DNA of 41,202 nucleotides, taken from CAYVZZ01 sp964456185 (GTDB taxonomy: Bacteria > Pseudomonadota > Gammaproteobacteria > Pseudomonadales > Alcanivoracaceae). Shown here piece after piece: positions 8,160 through 16,597 of the stretch. Every line of letters begins with the position of its first letter. Positions within the stretch are counted from its first letter, which is position 1. A program made the position numbers and the translations under genes. The stretch is from contig CAYVZZ010000006.1 in the NCBI GenBank assembly GCA_964456185.1, positions 1 through 41,202 of the forward strand, given 5' to 3'. The notes beneath the pieces are model-generated. The model was given only the letters and a program-made list of their open reading frames with translations, had not been told where the DNA came from and made no database searches.

Positions 8160-8471
8160 ATGAAGAAATTGCTTCTTGTCCTGATGTGCAGCCTGTTTTT
8201 GGGTGCTTGTGCTAATGTGCAATCGCCAGTTAGTGGCCTTATCTGGACAAATGTGAAAGCGCCTTTGGCCGTAACCGATAGCAGCACTCAATCTGAATTG
8301 GTTGGCCGTGCTCAAGCGACCTCTATTCTCGGCTTGGTCGCCACAGGTGATGCCAGCATCCAAACCGCTGCCCACAATGGTGGCATTACCGAGATTCACC
8401 ATGTGGATTATGAAAGCCATTCTTTCCTCGGCATTGTCTCAACCTTCACCGTCATCGTGTACGGTAACTAG
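8160..8471 (+). CDS. TRL-like family lipoprotein
   Basis: This is a 103-residue lipoprotein. Residues 1-18 are MKKLLL plus a hydrophobic core ending in lipobox Leu-Gly-Ala-Cys. The mature part carries the hallmark of the TRL-like family (PF13146): ILGLVATGDASI, then AAHNGGITEIHHVDY, then the short hydrophobic C-terminus. The function of the family is unknown; members are small envelope lipoproteins often found as isolated genes. The start is the ATG preceded by GAGGAA about 8 bases upstream. The frame remains open further upstream, but that extension has no signal-peptide character. It sits between algR and hemC, which are adjacent in Pseudomonas, so it looks like an insertion into a conserved order. 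Confidence 0.85.
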   Translation: MKKLLLVLMCSLFLGACANVQSPVSGLIWTNVKAPLAVTDSSTQSELVGRAQATSILGLVATGDASIQTAAHNGGITEIHHVDYESHSFLGIVSTFTVIVYGN

Positions 8472-8488
8472 CCAGATAACAAAACCGG

Positions 8489-8568
8489 CCGCCACCTGGT
8501 TGGCGGTATCGGAAAAGCCAGCCATTTCTGGCAAAATGAGGCGGATACACTAATTAGGAATCCGCCTC
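8489..8568 (+). promoter_or_regulatory. hemC leader with three consecutive hairpins; the last holds the ribosome-binding site
   Basis: Three stem-loops can be read. CCGCCA/TGGCGG spans 8489-8506 with a 6-base loop. GCCAG/CTGGC spans 8517-8532. GAGGCGGAT/ATCCGCCTC spans 8538-8568 with a 13-base loop. The third is a perfect 9-bp GC-rich stem ending at the base before the hemC ATG (8569). The only Shine-Dalgarno-like sequence, AGGA at 8556-8559, lies at the 3' edge of its loop. The GGCGG of the first hairpin (8502-8506) could alternatively pair with CCGCC at 8562-8566, so two exclusive folds are possible. No T-run follows, which argues against a simple terminator. A regulatory role is inference. 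Confidence 0.5.
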
Positions 8569-9489
8569 ATGCCCCTTCGCATTGCCACCCGTCGTAGCAA
8601 GCTTGCCCTTTGGCAAGCCGAAAATGTCAAAGCCAGCCTGCAAGCCATTCACCCGGATTTAGAGGTGGAACTGGTCACCATGACCACCCGCGGCGATAAA
8701 CTGTTGGATACGCCACTCGCTAAAATTGGCGGCAAGGCGCTCTTTGTCAAAGAGCTTGAGTTGGCCATGCAAGACGGCCGTGCCGATATCGCCGTGCATT
8801 CCATGAAAGATGTCCCAATGGAGCTGCCAGAAGGTTTTGCATTGCCGGTTATTTGCAAAAGAGCCGCGCCAACCGATGCCTGGGTGAGTAGCCAATATGC
8901 CACGCTTGACGAGGTGCCAAAGGGTGGGCGCGTTGGGACATCAAGCCTGCGGCGTTCGGCTCAAGTGAAGTCTCGCCGACCAGACGTTGAGGTGTTGAGC
9001 TTGCGAGGCAATGTGCAAACCCGCCTTGCCAAGTTGGATGAAGGTCAATTTGATGGCATTTTGCTGGCAACTGCTGGCCTTGAGCGTCTGGATCTGCATG
9101 ACCGTATTCGTCGGCGAGTCCCCCCCGAGTTGTCGTTGCCCGCGGTAGGGCAGGGTGCCATTGGCATCGAGTGCCGTGCCGACCGCGCCGAGCTCATTGA
9201 GCAGCTGTTGCCCTTGGCAGATAAAGACAGCACCGATCGGGTGTTGGCCGAGCGCGCCTTGAATCGCCGCCTGGAAGGAGGCTGCCAAGTACCCATTGGC
9301 GGTTATGCCGAATTGGAAGGCGACGACATATGGTTGCGCGGTCTGGTGGCGAGCCTCGACGGCTCAACCGTACTGCGTGCCGAAAAGCGTGCACCTCGCC
9401 AAGAAGCCGAAGCCTTAGGCATTGCGGTGGCAGAGGCGCTGCTGGAGCAAGGCGCAGGTGACATTCTGGCCGACGTTTACGGCCAATAA
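8569..9489 (+). CDS. hemC: Porphobilinogen deaminase (hydroxymethylbilane synthase)
   Basis: HemC condenses four porphobilinogen molecules into hydroxymethylbilane in cytoplasmic haem synthesis. The 306-residue protein has the typical length. It shows the N-terminal RIATRRSKLALWQA, the substrate-binding region VGTSSLRR, and the Cys that carries the dipyrromethane cofactor in LEGGCQVPIGG at about residue 240. The ATG directly abuts a GC-rich hairpin that contains the ribosome-binding site. hemD begins five bases after the stop. Together with hemD, hemX and hemY it forms a four-gene unit. Confidence 0.97.
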   Translation: MPLRIATRRSKLALWQAENVKASLQAIHPDLEVELVTMTTRGDKLLDTPLAKIGGKALFVKELELAMQDGRADIAVHSMKDVPMELPEGFALPVICKRAAPTDAWVSSQYATLDEVPKGGRVGTSSLRRSAQVKSRRPDVEVLSLRGNVQTRLAKLDEGQFDGILLATAGLERLDLHDRIRRRVPPELSLPAVGQGAIGIECRADRAELIEQLLPLADKDSTDRVLAERALNRRLEGGCQVPIGGYAELEGDDIWLRGLVASLDGSTVLRAEKRAPRQEAEALGIAVAEALLEQGAGDILADVYGQ

Positions 9490-9493
9490 CAGA

Positions 9494-10216
9494 ATGCGCT
9501 GGCTGCTAACTCGTCCTGCGGGTTGTAATCATGCCTTGGCGAAGGCACTGGATTCGCTGGGTTGCGATGTGGATATTATGCCGGCGTTGCGCATCGTCGC
9601 GTGCGAACCAGATAATTCTGCCGCCGTTTTGCAGCAGTTGCCGAATTACACGGCGTTATTGTTCACCAGTCGTAATGCCGTTCATCATTTTGCCGATTGG
9701 GTGCAGCGTTATCAGGCGAGCTGGCCCGCCGTTAACCATTTGGCCATCGGGCTGCCTACCGCTCAGGCACTGCGGCAATATGATATTGAAGCTCGTGCAC
9801 CAGCGACTGGATTTCGCACTGAAGATTTGCTCGCGATGCCTGATTTGGACGTGTCGGCAGGCAAACGGGTGCTGCTGGTGTCTGGGCAGGGCGGGCGCGG
9901 GTTATTGCAGCCTGCGTTGCAAAAACGCCAAATATCGGTTACACGTTTGGATGTGTATCTTCGCCAATGTAATGTAGCGTTTGATTGGCCGTCTACGGGG
10001 GTGGACGGTATTTTGGTCACCAGCCTGGACAGTTGGCGTTGCATTCTGGCTCGAGCAGGCCGCGATGTGCGCCGCACTGTGGTTGTGGTAGGCAGTGAGC
10101 GTATGGCGCAAACAGTTGCGAAAGAGGCGAGAACGGTTGTAGTGGCAGATAGCCCGGCCGATGACGATATGCTGGCCGCAGTCAGGTCAGTTGTTCATGA
10201 TAAAAAGGAAACATAA
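9494..10216 (+). CDS. hemD: Uroporphyrinogen-III synthase
   Basis: HemD closes hydroxymethylbilane with inversion of ring D to give uroporphyrinogen III. The 240-residue protein begins MRWLLTRPAG, the usual HemD N-terminus, and shows the two-domain alpha/beta pattern with LLFTSRNAVHHF, the GFRTEDLL segment and the VTSLDSW segment. Sequence conservation in this family is low, so position between hemC and hemX adds much of the certainty. The start at 9494 follows the hemC stop by 4 bases; a longer frame from 9422 lies wholly inside hemC and is not credible. Its TAA shares one base with the hemX ATG. Confidence 0.94.
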   Translation: MRWLLTRPAGCNHALAKALDSLGCDVDIMPALRIVACEPDNSAAVLQQLPNYTALLFTSRNAVHHFADWVQRYQASWPAVNHLAIGLPTAQALRQYDIEARAPATGFRTEDLLAMPDLDVSAGKRVLLVSGQGGRGLLQPALQKRQISVTRLDVYLRQCNVAFDWPSTGVDGILVTSLDSWRCILARAGRDVRRTVVVVGSERMAQTVAKEARTVVVADSPADDDMLAAVRSVVHDKKET

Positions 10217-11220
10217 TGAGCGAACAACAAGACACTCAACAATCCAGTAGCAAAAAACCGAAAGGACGCAAAGGGTTAGTGCTTCTGGTCATTGTGCTGG
10301 TGGTGATATTGGTTGCCGCAGGTTGGTTTGGCTGGCGCTATGGGCGTCAATGGATAGCGGATCAGCAAGCACTGACGGCACAAGTCACACAGCTGCAAAA
10401 CGTACAACAGCAACGCAGTGAGGCAAGCCATCAGCAGCTCGCGGAACTAAAACAGACGTTACAAGGCGTTCGTGAGCAGGTTCAATTGCACCGTAAAAAA
10501 TTGTCAACCTTAGGCAAGGGCGGCTCGATATTGTGGCGGCTACACGAGGCCAAATCGCTAGCCAGTCTGGCTCAGCAGCGCCTTCTCTTAACCGCCGACT
10601 TATCGGCCACCTATCAGTTATTAAAAGCCAGCGATAAGGTGTTGGCAGGTATTGACGAGCCGCGTCTTATTCCGGCTCGTCGCGCCTTGGCGCAAGACAT
10701 GCAAAAGGTGCAGGCAGCGCAGCAGGTCGATACCACGGCTATTTTGTTGCAGTTGGGTGCGCTAATGAAACAGGTGCAGCAGGTGGCATTAGCACCTAGC
10801 GTGGCAGATGCCCCCGAGCACAGCAAAACCGACGAAGTAGCAGAAACCAGCTGGTGGCGCTCGCTCTGGTCTCATCTGCCCATTCACTTAGAGCGGACGC
10901 AGGGCGACCTGCCATTGCCGCTGCCGGCCAGCCAATTGGCTCAGGTGCGTTTAGCCCTAGCGGTGAACCTGCAGCAGGCACAGCTGGCGCTACTGCAAGG
11001 GCGTCCGGCCGTGTATGAGCAAGCCTTGCTGCAAGGCGAGCAGTTAGTAAATACCTACCTGGATGCCAGTCAGCCTGCGGTCAAGGCGATCAAAGATCAG
11101 CTGAATAACTTACAGCACAAAGCAGTGCGCCAAGCCGCTCCGCAGATTGGTGCCGGCCTGGAAGCCATTAAAGCGCTATTGGATCAGCACCATGCAGCCG
11201 ACACAGGAGAGCAGCCATGA
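10216..11220 (+). CDS. hemX: HemX-like membrane protein
   Basis: This is a 334-residue inner-membrane protein with a short Lys-rich cytoplasmic tail (residues 1-20), a single transmembrane helix (about 21-44) and a long Gln-rich, probably coiled-coil periplasmic region starting around residue 50. It belongs to the HemX family, sometimes annotated as uroporphyrinogen-III C-methyltransferase, but no methyltransferase motif is visible, so that label should not be used for function. Its role in haem synthesis is not established. It shares a base with the hemD stop and overlaps hemY by four bases (ATGA). Confidence 0.9.
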   Translation: MSEQQDTQQSSSKKPKGRKGLVLLVIVLVVILVAAGWFGWRYGRQWIADQQALTAQVTQLQNVQQQRSEASHQQLAELKQTLQGVREQVQLHRKKLSTLGKGGSILWRLHEAKSLASLAQQRLLLTADLSATYQLLKASDKVLAGIDEPRLIPARRALAQDMQKVQAAQQVDTTAILLQLGALMKQVQQVALAPSVADAPEHSKTDEVAETSWWRSLWSHLPIHLERTQGDLPLPLPASQLAQVRLALAVNLQQAQLALLQGRPAVYEQALLQGEQLVNTYLDASQPAVKAIKDQLNNLQHKAVRQAAPQIGAGLEAIKALLDQHHAADTGEQP

Positions 11221-12398
11221 AAAAGCTGGTTGTTGCGCTGCTAATTGTCTTGGTGTTGGCCATTGCCATCGCGCAGTGGTTGTTAAATGACCCGGGTTAC
11301 GTGTTGTTTATTCGCGGTGACTGGCGACTGGAAACGACCTTGGGCTTTTATCTGTTCGTTTTGCTGGTGCTTTGGTTTATCTCCGCCGTTGTGTTGCTTG
11401 CCGCTTTTTCCTTGTGGCGTCGTGCCACGTCAGAACAGCTGGCCATTAAATGGTTTAAGCGTGCAGTGCGCTCACTTGGTGAAGGCCGTTGGGAAAAGGC
11501 GCAAAAGCAGTTTGCGCGTACCACGCGCGGGCTATGGGGTTATCCTGGCCTATTGGGGGCTGCCTATGCGGCTCACCAGCAGGGGCTGGTAGCCGACCGT
11601 GATGCATTACTGCAAGCGGCGGAAAATGATCGTGATGGCGAGCGCCTAGCGATCTGGCTACGCCTTTTTTGGCATGTGCGCGAGCAAGATGCGGCAATTG
11701 GCGGCGAGCTGGAAGAACAATTGGCCCATGATGAAAGGAATATTCCCTTGCGGCGTCTAGCGGCCGAACAAGCCGAGCAGCAAGCAGACTGGGATCGACT
11801 GCAAAAACACCTTAACCGGTTGCCGTCCGATGCGGCACCAGAGGCGGATAAGGTGGCGCTGGCACACGGCCGCCTGCAGAACATTGCCGATGCAGATGCC
11901 GAACCAGATGACAGTCTGAAACGGCTACGCAAATGTTGGCATGGCCTGTCGCCGGCGCTGCAGCAAACACCGGCGCTGGTGGCACAATATGCGGGCTACC
12001 AAATGCACTTTGGTGATACCAAAGGCGCATTGAAAACGCTGGATGCGGCCATTCAGCGCCAGTGGAATGAAGGCTATGCGCTAGTCTTGGCGGATTTGCC
12101 GACCACCGATTCGACGGCCTTCTTGAAGAAGGTTGAAAGCTGGATTAAACGCTACCCGGCATCGGCCGGACTGGCACTGGTGGCAGGCCGTACGGCATTA
12201 AAGGCGGCTTTGTGGGGTAAGGCGGAAAGCTATTTCCGGTTTGCCGGTGAGGCGGGCATGGCAGTGGCTTGGGCGGAGCTGGCGCGCCTGAAGCAGGCGC
12301 AAGGCGACGAGGCAGCAGCAATCGCCTGTTTGCAGGAGCAGTCTCGTCAAGTAACGGGAGATCTGCCCGTGTTGCCTTTACCCAATAAGCCGGTGTAA
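11217..12398 (+). CDS. hemY: HemY-like haem biosynthesis-associated membrane protein
   Basis: The protein (393 aa) has two N-terminal transmembrane helices (about 3-22 and 41-66) and a cytoplasmic alpha-helical, TPR-like region to the end, matching the proteobacterial HemY family. The conserved motif after helix 2 includes FKRAVRSLGEGRWEKAQ. It is not the protoporphyrinogen oxidase that shares the name in Bacillus. A role in assembling late haem enzymes or feedback on their stability has been suggested for the family. It overlaps hemX by ATGA and its stop codon sits in the loop of the convergent terminator. Confidence 0.92.
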   Translation: MKKLVVALLIVLVLAIAIAQWLLNDPGYVLFIRGDWRLETTLGFYLFVLLVLWFISAVVLLAAFSLWRRATSEQLAIKWFKRAVRSLGEGRWEKAQKQFARTTRGLWGYPGLLGAAYAAHQQGLVADRDALLQAAENDRDGERLAIWLRLFWHVREQDAAIGGELEEQLAHDERNIPLRRLAAEQAEQQADWDRLQKHLNRLPSDAAPEADKVALAHGRLQNIADADAEPDDSLKRLRKCWHGLSPALQQTPALVAQYAGYQMHFGDTKGALKTLDAAIQRQWNEGYALVLADLPTTDSTAFLKKVESWIKRYPASAGLALVAGRTALKAALWGKAESYFRFAGEAGMAVAWAELARLKQAQGDEAAAIACLQEQSRQVTGDLPVLPLPNKPV

Positions 12399-12413
12399 TA
12401 CTGGCTTATTGGG
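12381..12413. terminator. Hairpin between converging hemY and pit genes
   Basis: CCCAATAAGCCGG (12381-12393) pairs with CTGGCTTATTGGG (12401-12413), 13 pairs with one G-T wobble, loop of 7. The hemY stop codon (12396-12398) is in the loop. No T-run follows on either strand. It probably terminates both converging transcripts. Confidence 0.6.
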
Positions 12414-12418
12414 CTAGA

Positions 12419-13543
12419 TTAGAAGACATTAACCAGGCTCTTGGAAATCAACCAAGAGACTAGCGCAGTGACGGGCATGGTCATTACCCAGGCCCATAAC
12501 ATCCGCTCGACAACCGTCCAACGGATGGCGCTAAAGCGTTTTGCTGCACCGACACCCATAATGGCTGAAGAGACACAATGGGTGGTGGACACCGGAATGC
12601 CGAAGGATGAAGCCAGCAGGATAACTAAAGCACCGCCGGTTTCAGCCATAAAACCGTGAACGGGGTGCAGTTTCACCATTTTGTGACCCAGAGTGTTAAT
12701 AATACGCCAGCCGCCGGCAGCTGTACCTGCTGCCATCACTAAAGCACATAGTACGACTACCCAGACTGGGATGCTGAGCTCGCCATGTGGCTCGGCAATG
12801 GCCAGAAAGCTTAGCCAATCGGGGATATCAGTGAAAACACCGCTGGTGGTGGCACCAACCAAGGCTAGCGTCACGATACCCATGGTTTTTTGCGCATCAT
12901 TCATGCCGTGGGATAAGCCCATCGCAGAGGCTGACAAAAGCTGGGCTTTACCGAATAAGGTGTTAACGAAAGGCGTGCGCCCTAGCCGATTGAGTGAGTT
13001 TTTACGCTGTGAGAGCCACATCAACAGCATGTACATCAGTATCATCAAAATAAAACACATGGCGAAGCCCAGTAGTGGCGAGGCCACCATGGGAATTAAC
13101 ACCTTGGGAATCACCCCTTTCGCCAGCCACCAGTGATCGGCACCGGTAGATGCCCACCAAATTACGGAATCCAAGTTGTTGGTAGCCGCAATTGCCGCGC
13201 CGACCATGCCGCCGACTAGAGCGTGGCTAGAGCTAGAGGGCAGGCCGAGCCACCAGGTCGCCAGGTTCCAGATGCAGGCACCAAGCAAGGCGCTAAACAA
13301 GAAGAAGGCACCCGATTCGATCATGCCGGTGTTGACCAGCCCTTCGGCAATGGTCTTGGCGACAGCCGTTCCCAGTAACGCACCAATAAGGTTGGTCACA
13401 GCGGCCAGCATGACGGCTTGGCCGGGGGTGAGTACTTTGGTGGCGACAACGGTGGCAATGGAGTTTGCCGTGTCATGAAAACCGTTGATGTAGGTGAAGG
13501 CCAGCGCAATAACGATGACCGCGATCAGCAGGCCGATACTCAC
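12419..13543 (-). CDS. Inorganic phosphate transporter, PiT family
   Basis: This is a 374-residue multi-helix membrane protein of the PiT (PF01384) family, which imports metal-phosphate by cation symport. Both inverted repeat signatures are visible: GFHDTANSIAT near residue 21 and GLSHGMNDAQKTMGI near residue 210. It is shorter than E. coli PitA (499 aa) but normal for the DUF47-linked subtype. The start is GTG at 13543, preceded by the strong Shine-Dalgarno TAAGGAG, which overlaps the stop of the DUF47 gene. It is the second gene of a two-gene operon. Confidence 0.93.
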   Translation of the reverse strand: MSIGLLIAVIVIALAFTYINGFHDTANSIATVVATKVLTPGQAVMLAAVTNLIGALLGTAVAKTIAEGLVNTGMIESGAFFLFSALLGACIWNLATWWLGLPSSSSHALVGGMVGAAIAATNNLDSVIWWASTGADHWWLAKGVIPKVLIPMVASPLLGFAMCFILMILMYMLLMWLSQRKNSLNRLGRTPFVNTLFGKAQLLSASAMGLSHGMNDAQKTMGIVTLALVGATTSGVFTDIPDWLSFLAIAEPHGELSIPVWVVVLCALVMAAGTAAGGWRIINTLGHKMVKLHPVHGFMAETGGALVILLASSFGIPVSTTHCVSSAIMGVGAAKRFSAIRWTVVERMLWAWVMTMPVTALVSWLISKSLVNVF

Positions 13544-13552
13544 GGCAACTCC

Positions 13553-14182
13553 TTAGGAATTCTTCAGGACAACGGAATAAATAATGTTGCCCATGTCGCG
13601 GCAACGGTCGATGGCTTTTTCGAGTGTTTCAAAGAGGTCTTTGGCCAGCATGACGCGCATCGGGTCGGAATCGTCTAGGTAAAGGTCGCGGTAAGGTTCT
13701 AATAACAAATCATCCGCTTCAGACTCTAGTGCTTGTAGCTTGCGTTGTAGATTGCGCATGGGCTCAAGGCGCAAGCCGTGCTGCAGTTCGCCGACCATCT
13801 CATTGAGGACTTCGGCGCAGCTGAGCAGGATGCCGGTGCGCTCACGCAGATCAACACCTTCCAAGCGTTCCGCCACTAGCGCATAACGCGAGGCAAATTT
13901 TTCGATGCGTTTGGGGATCTGGTAAAGCGTGGAGTTCATGGCTTCTACGTCTTCGCGGTCAATCACCGTCACGAAGCTATTAATCAGCCCTTCGCTGATT
14001 TCAATAGCGAGCTCTTTCTCGCGTCGGCGGGCGGCACTGAATTCGGCCATGGAGGGCACGTCATCGCCCCCTTCAACTAATTTGTTGGCCGCGACGGCTG
14101 CCTCTAACACAGTTTCGGCACTGGCCTGTAGCAGATCGAGACTTTTATCCCGACCGCCAAACATGGTTTGCAATGAAAACAC
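13553..14182 (-). CDS. DUF47 / TIGR00153 family PhoU-like protein
   Basis: This 209-residue all-helical protein belongs to PF01865 (DUF47), distantly related to PhoU. The N-terminus MFSLQTMFGGRDKSLDLL and the later helices with FASRYALVAERLEGVDLRER are typical. Members nearly always sit just upstream of a PiT transporter and are thought to regulate it; that is the case here, with a 9-base gap before pit. A good sigma-70-like promoter is present 49 bases upstream of the ATG. Confidence 0.93.
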   Translation of the reverse strand: MFSLQTMFGGRDKSLDLLQASAETVLEAAVAANKLVEGGDDVPSMAEFSAARRREKELAIEISEGLINSFVTVIDREDVEAMNSTLYQIPKRIEKFASRYALVAERLEGVDLRERTGILLSCAEVLNEMVGELQHGLRLEPMRNLQRKLQALESEADDLLLEPYRDLYLDDSDPMRVMLAKDLFETLEKAIDRCRDMGNIIYSVVLKNS

Positions 14183-14230
14183 GCGATACGCTCCCCGAAA
14201 GATGAAATTCGACTGTTGTCGGAGTCAACG

Positions 14231-14259
14231 AGTATAAAGGTCTGGAGGTTTCTTGTCAG
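14231..14259 (-). promoter_or_regulatory. Sigma-70-type promoter for the DUF47-pit operon
   Basis: On the minus strand CTGACA (14259-14254) and TATACT (14236-14231) are separated by exactly 17 bases, each one or two bases from consensus. Transcription would begin near 14224 and leave a leader of about 42 bases before the DUF47 ATG. No recognisable Pho box was found. Confidence 0.6.
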
Positions 14260-14360
14260 TTTTTTCGCGGGCAGATTAGGTCGATTGTCTTGTGAACCGC
14301 TGCGCGCTTAGCAGGTATCATCTGGTACAGTAGGCACAACAAAAAAATAAGGAGTGGGCT

Positions 14361-16151
14361 GTGAGTCAGGCCGATAAACCCGCTGTTATTGACGTGCGCT
14401 GGGTGATGGGAAAATTGCTGGAGGAAGGACGTGTCCGGCAAGAAGATTATAATGTCATTGCCACTACACCGCGTGCACCCACCGAACAAAATTGGCATGC
14501 CTTGGAAGTAGTCGCCAAATACCGCTTGGCAGACGCACTCGAAGGTGGGCTGCTTGATGGCGAAGCCTTGAGTCGCTGGATGGCTGACCAAACCGGTCTC
14601 GATTATTATCAGATTGACCCGCTTAAAGTGGTGGTCGACCAGGTCACTAATATCATGAGCTACGGCTTCTCGGAGCGCCACGGCCTGTTGGCGCTGGAAG
14701 TTTCGCGTGATGAAGTAGTCGTCGCCTGCGAACAACCGTTCAACACGGCATGGCGCAGTGGGTTGCAGCAGGTGTTGGCTAATCGCAGCATTCGTCAAGT
14801 GTTTGCTAACCCCGAATCGGTGCGGCGTTACCGCATGGAGTTTTACAACCTCAGCCGCTCGATTAGCGGGGCAAGGGCCAATAGCCAGAAAATGTCCGAT
14901 GTGGGCAATTTCGAGCAGCTGCTGGAGCTGGGCACAAAATCGCCCGACGCCGACAATCAGCACATTGTGAATATTGTCGATTGGATTTTGCAGTATGCGT
15001 TTGCGCAACGAGCCAGCGACATTCACTTGGAGCCGCGTCGCGATATCGGCAAATTGCGTTTCCGCATCGACGGGGTCTTGCACGATGTGTATCAGCTGCC
15101 CGCGACCATCATGGCGGCCATCACCAGTCGGTTGAAAATTTTAAGCCGGTTAAACGTAGCCGAAAAGCGCAAACCACAAGATGGGCGGTTGAAAACCCGC
15201 ATCGATGACAAAAGCGAAGTCGAGCTGCGGATATCCACCTTGCCCACCGCGTTTGGCGAAAAGATGGTGTTGCGTATTTTTGACCCGGATGTGTTGCTGC
15301 GCAGTTTTGAGCAGTTGGGCTTTACGCAAGTCGACCGGCAATCGTGGCAGCGTATGGTCAACCGGCCGCATGGCATTGTCTTCGTGACCGGCCCCACCGG
15401 TTCGGGCAAGACCACCACGCTTTACTCGACACTCAAAGAATTGTCGACTTCGCAGGTTAATGTTTGCACGCTGGAAGACCCCATCGAAATGATTGAACCC
15501 AGCTTCAATCAAATGCAGGTGCAAGACAATATCGGCCTGGGCTTTGCCGATGGTATCAAATCCATGCTGCGCCAAGACCCGGATATCATTATGATTGGCG
15601 AGATTCGCGATTTGGCCACGGCGGACATGGCCATTCAGGCGGCGCTGACGGGGCATTTGGTCTTGTCCACTTTGCACACCAATGATGCCCCTGCGTCTAT
15701 TACGCGGTTGCTGGATTTAGGCGTGGCACCTTATCTGATCTCGGCGACCGTGGCCGGTATTATGGCGCAGCGGCTGGTGCGCACCTTGTGTCCCCATTGC
15801 CGTACCGCTGTGCCGGTCGATGAGGATGTCTGGCGAGAGCTGGTTCATCCCTTTCGCATGCAGCCGCCGAAACAGGTGTATGAGCCGGTCGGCTGTCTGG
15901 AATGCCGTGGTACTGGCTATCTGGGGCGCATGGGGTTATATGAAACCCTGCATATAGACACGGCCATGAAAGCGGTGATTAATCATCATGGCGACTTGGA
16001 TGCAGTGACTCGGCAAGCACTGAAAGGCGGGCTAACGCCCTTGCGTATCAGCGGTGCGAAAAAGGTGAAAAGAGGCATTACCACGGTCGCCGAGGTGATG
16101 CGTGTCACGCCAGTGCAGGAGGTACTGGTGGGAGCAGGAGATAAAGCATGA
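14361..16151 (+). CDS. GspE/PulE/PilB-family secretion ATPase, orphan
   Basis: The protein has 596 residues. An N-terminal GspE/MshEN-like domain (about 1-160) is followed by the hexameric ATPase domain. Walker A GPTGSGKTTT starts at residue 344; the Asp box and Walker B read DPDIIMIGEIRD; the His box is LSTLHTND. A four-Cys zinc site is formed by LCPHC near 475 and CLECRGTGYLG near 512, as in GspE/PilB. Such ATPases power type II secretion or type IV pilus assembly, but no pilin, platform protein or secretin gene is near. A stand-alone homologue near phosphate-transporter genes is known in Pseudomonas. Start: GTG at 14361 with AAGGAG upstream. It overlaps the NfeD-like gene by four bases. 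Confidence 0.9.
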   Translation: MSQADKPAVIDVRWVMGKLLEEGRVRQEDYNVIATTPRAPTEQNWHALEVVAKYRLADALEGGLLDGEALSRWMADQTGLDYYQIDPLKVVVDQVTNIMSYGFSERHGLLALEVSRDEVVVACEQPFNTAWRSGLQQVLANRSIRQVFANPESVRRYRMEFYNLSRSISGARANSQKMSDVGNFEQLLELGTKSPDADNQHIVNIVDWILQYAFAQRASDIHLEPRRDIGKLRFRIDGVLHDVYQLPATIMAAITSRLKILSRLNVAEKRKPQDGRLKTRIDDKSEVELRISTLPTAFGEKMVLRIFDPDVLLRSFEQLGFTQVDRQSWQRMVNRPHGIVFVTGPTGSGKTTTLYSTLKELSTSQVNVCTLEDPIEMIEPSFNQMQVQDNIGLGFADGIKSMLRQDPDIIMIGEIRDLATADMAIQAALTGHLVLSTLHTNDAPASITRLLDLGVAPYLISATVAGIMAQRLVRTLCPHCRTAVPVDEDVWRELVHPFRMQPPKQVYEPVGCLECRGTGYLGRMGLYETLHIDTAMKAVINHHGDLDAVTRQALKGGLTPLRISGAKKVKRGITTVAEVMRVTPVQEVLVGAGDKA

Positions 16152-16597
16152 ATTTTTTGCAGGGACTGGATTATTACCACTGGTTTCTGTTGGGGCTGTT
16201 GTTGCTGGTGACCGAGTTGTTGCTGGGTGGCGGCTTTTTGGTGTGGCTGGGTTTCGCGGCCTTGGCGACAGGTGTGCTGGTGCTGACGTTACCTTGGGTC
16301 TACCCGGGTTTGAGTTGGCAGGAGCAGTTGTTGGCATTCGCGGTGCTCAGCCTGTTGGCGCTACTGTGGTGGTGGCGCCGGTTTCATTGGAAAGAAGTCG
16401 CAGAACATCAAGAGCAGGCGCTGGCCAAGCTGCAGGGCAGAGAAGTGATATTGGATAATGCCATTATTGACGGATATGGCGAAGTCGATATTGACGGTCA
16501 TCACTGGACAATCACCGGCTCGGATCTGCCCTCTGGCAGTCGCGTGCGGTTAAGCGTCATCGATCATCATTTGGTAGCGGAGCCAATCGAATCGTGA
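16148..16597 (+). CDS. NfeD-like membrane protein
   Basis: The protein (149 aa) has two or three N-terminal transmembrane helices (residues about 11-32, 35-57, 63-78) and a C-terminal OB-fold-like domain (about 95-149) with GREVILDNAIIDGYGEVDIDG, typical of short NfeD proteins. These usually partner a stomatin/SPFH protein in membrane quality control; no SPFH gene adjoins it here. hflK and hflC, also SPFH proteins, lie 12 kb away and are not implied as partners. It overlaps both its neighbours by four bases. Confidence 0.88.
   Translation: MNFLQGLDYYHWFLLGLLLLVTELLLGGGFLVWLGFAALATGVLVLTLPWVYPGLSWQEQLLAFAVLSLLALLWWWRRFHWKEVAEHQEQALAKLQGREVILDNAIIDGYGEVDIDGHHWTITGSDLPSGSRVRLSVIDHHLVAEPIES

Noticed and set aside
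10216..11220. HemX as a uroporphyrinogen-III methyltransferase
   Set aside because: No SAM-binding or methyltransferase motif is visible; the protein is a single-span membrane protein with coiled coil.
14256..15083. Long minus-strand open frame opposite the GspE-type ATPase gene (275 codons)
   Set aside because: It lies antisense to a clear ATPase gene, has no ribosome-binding site and reads as low-similarity residues.
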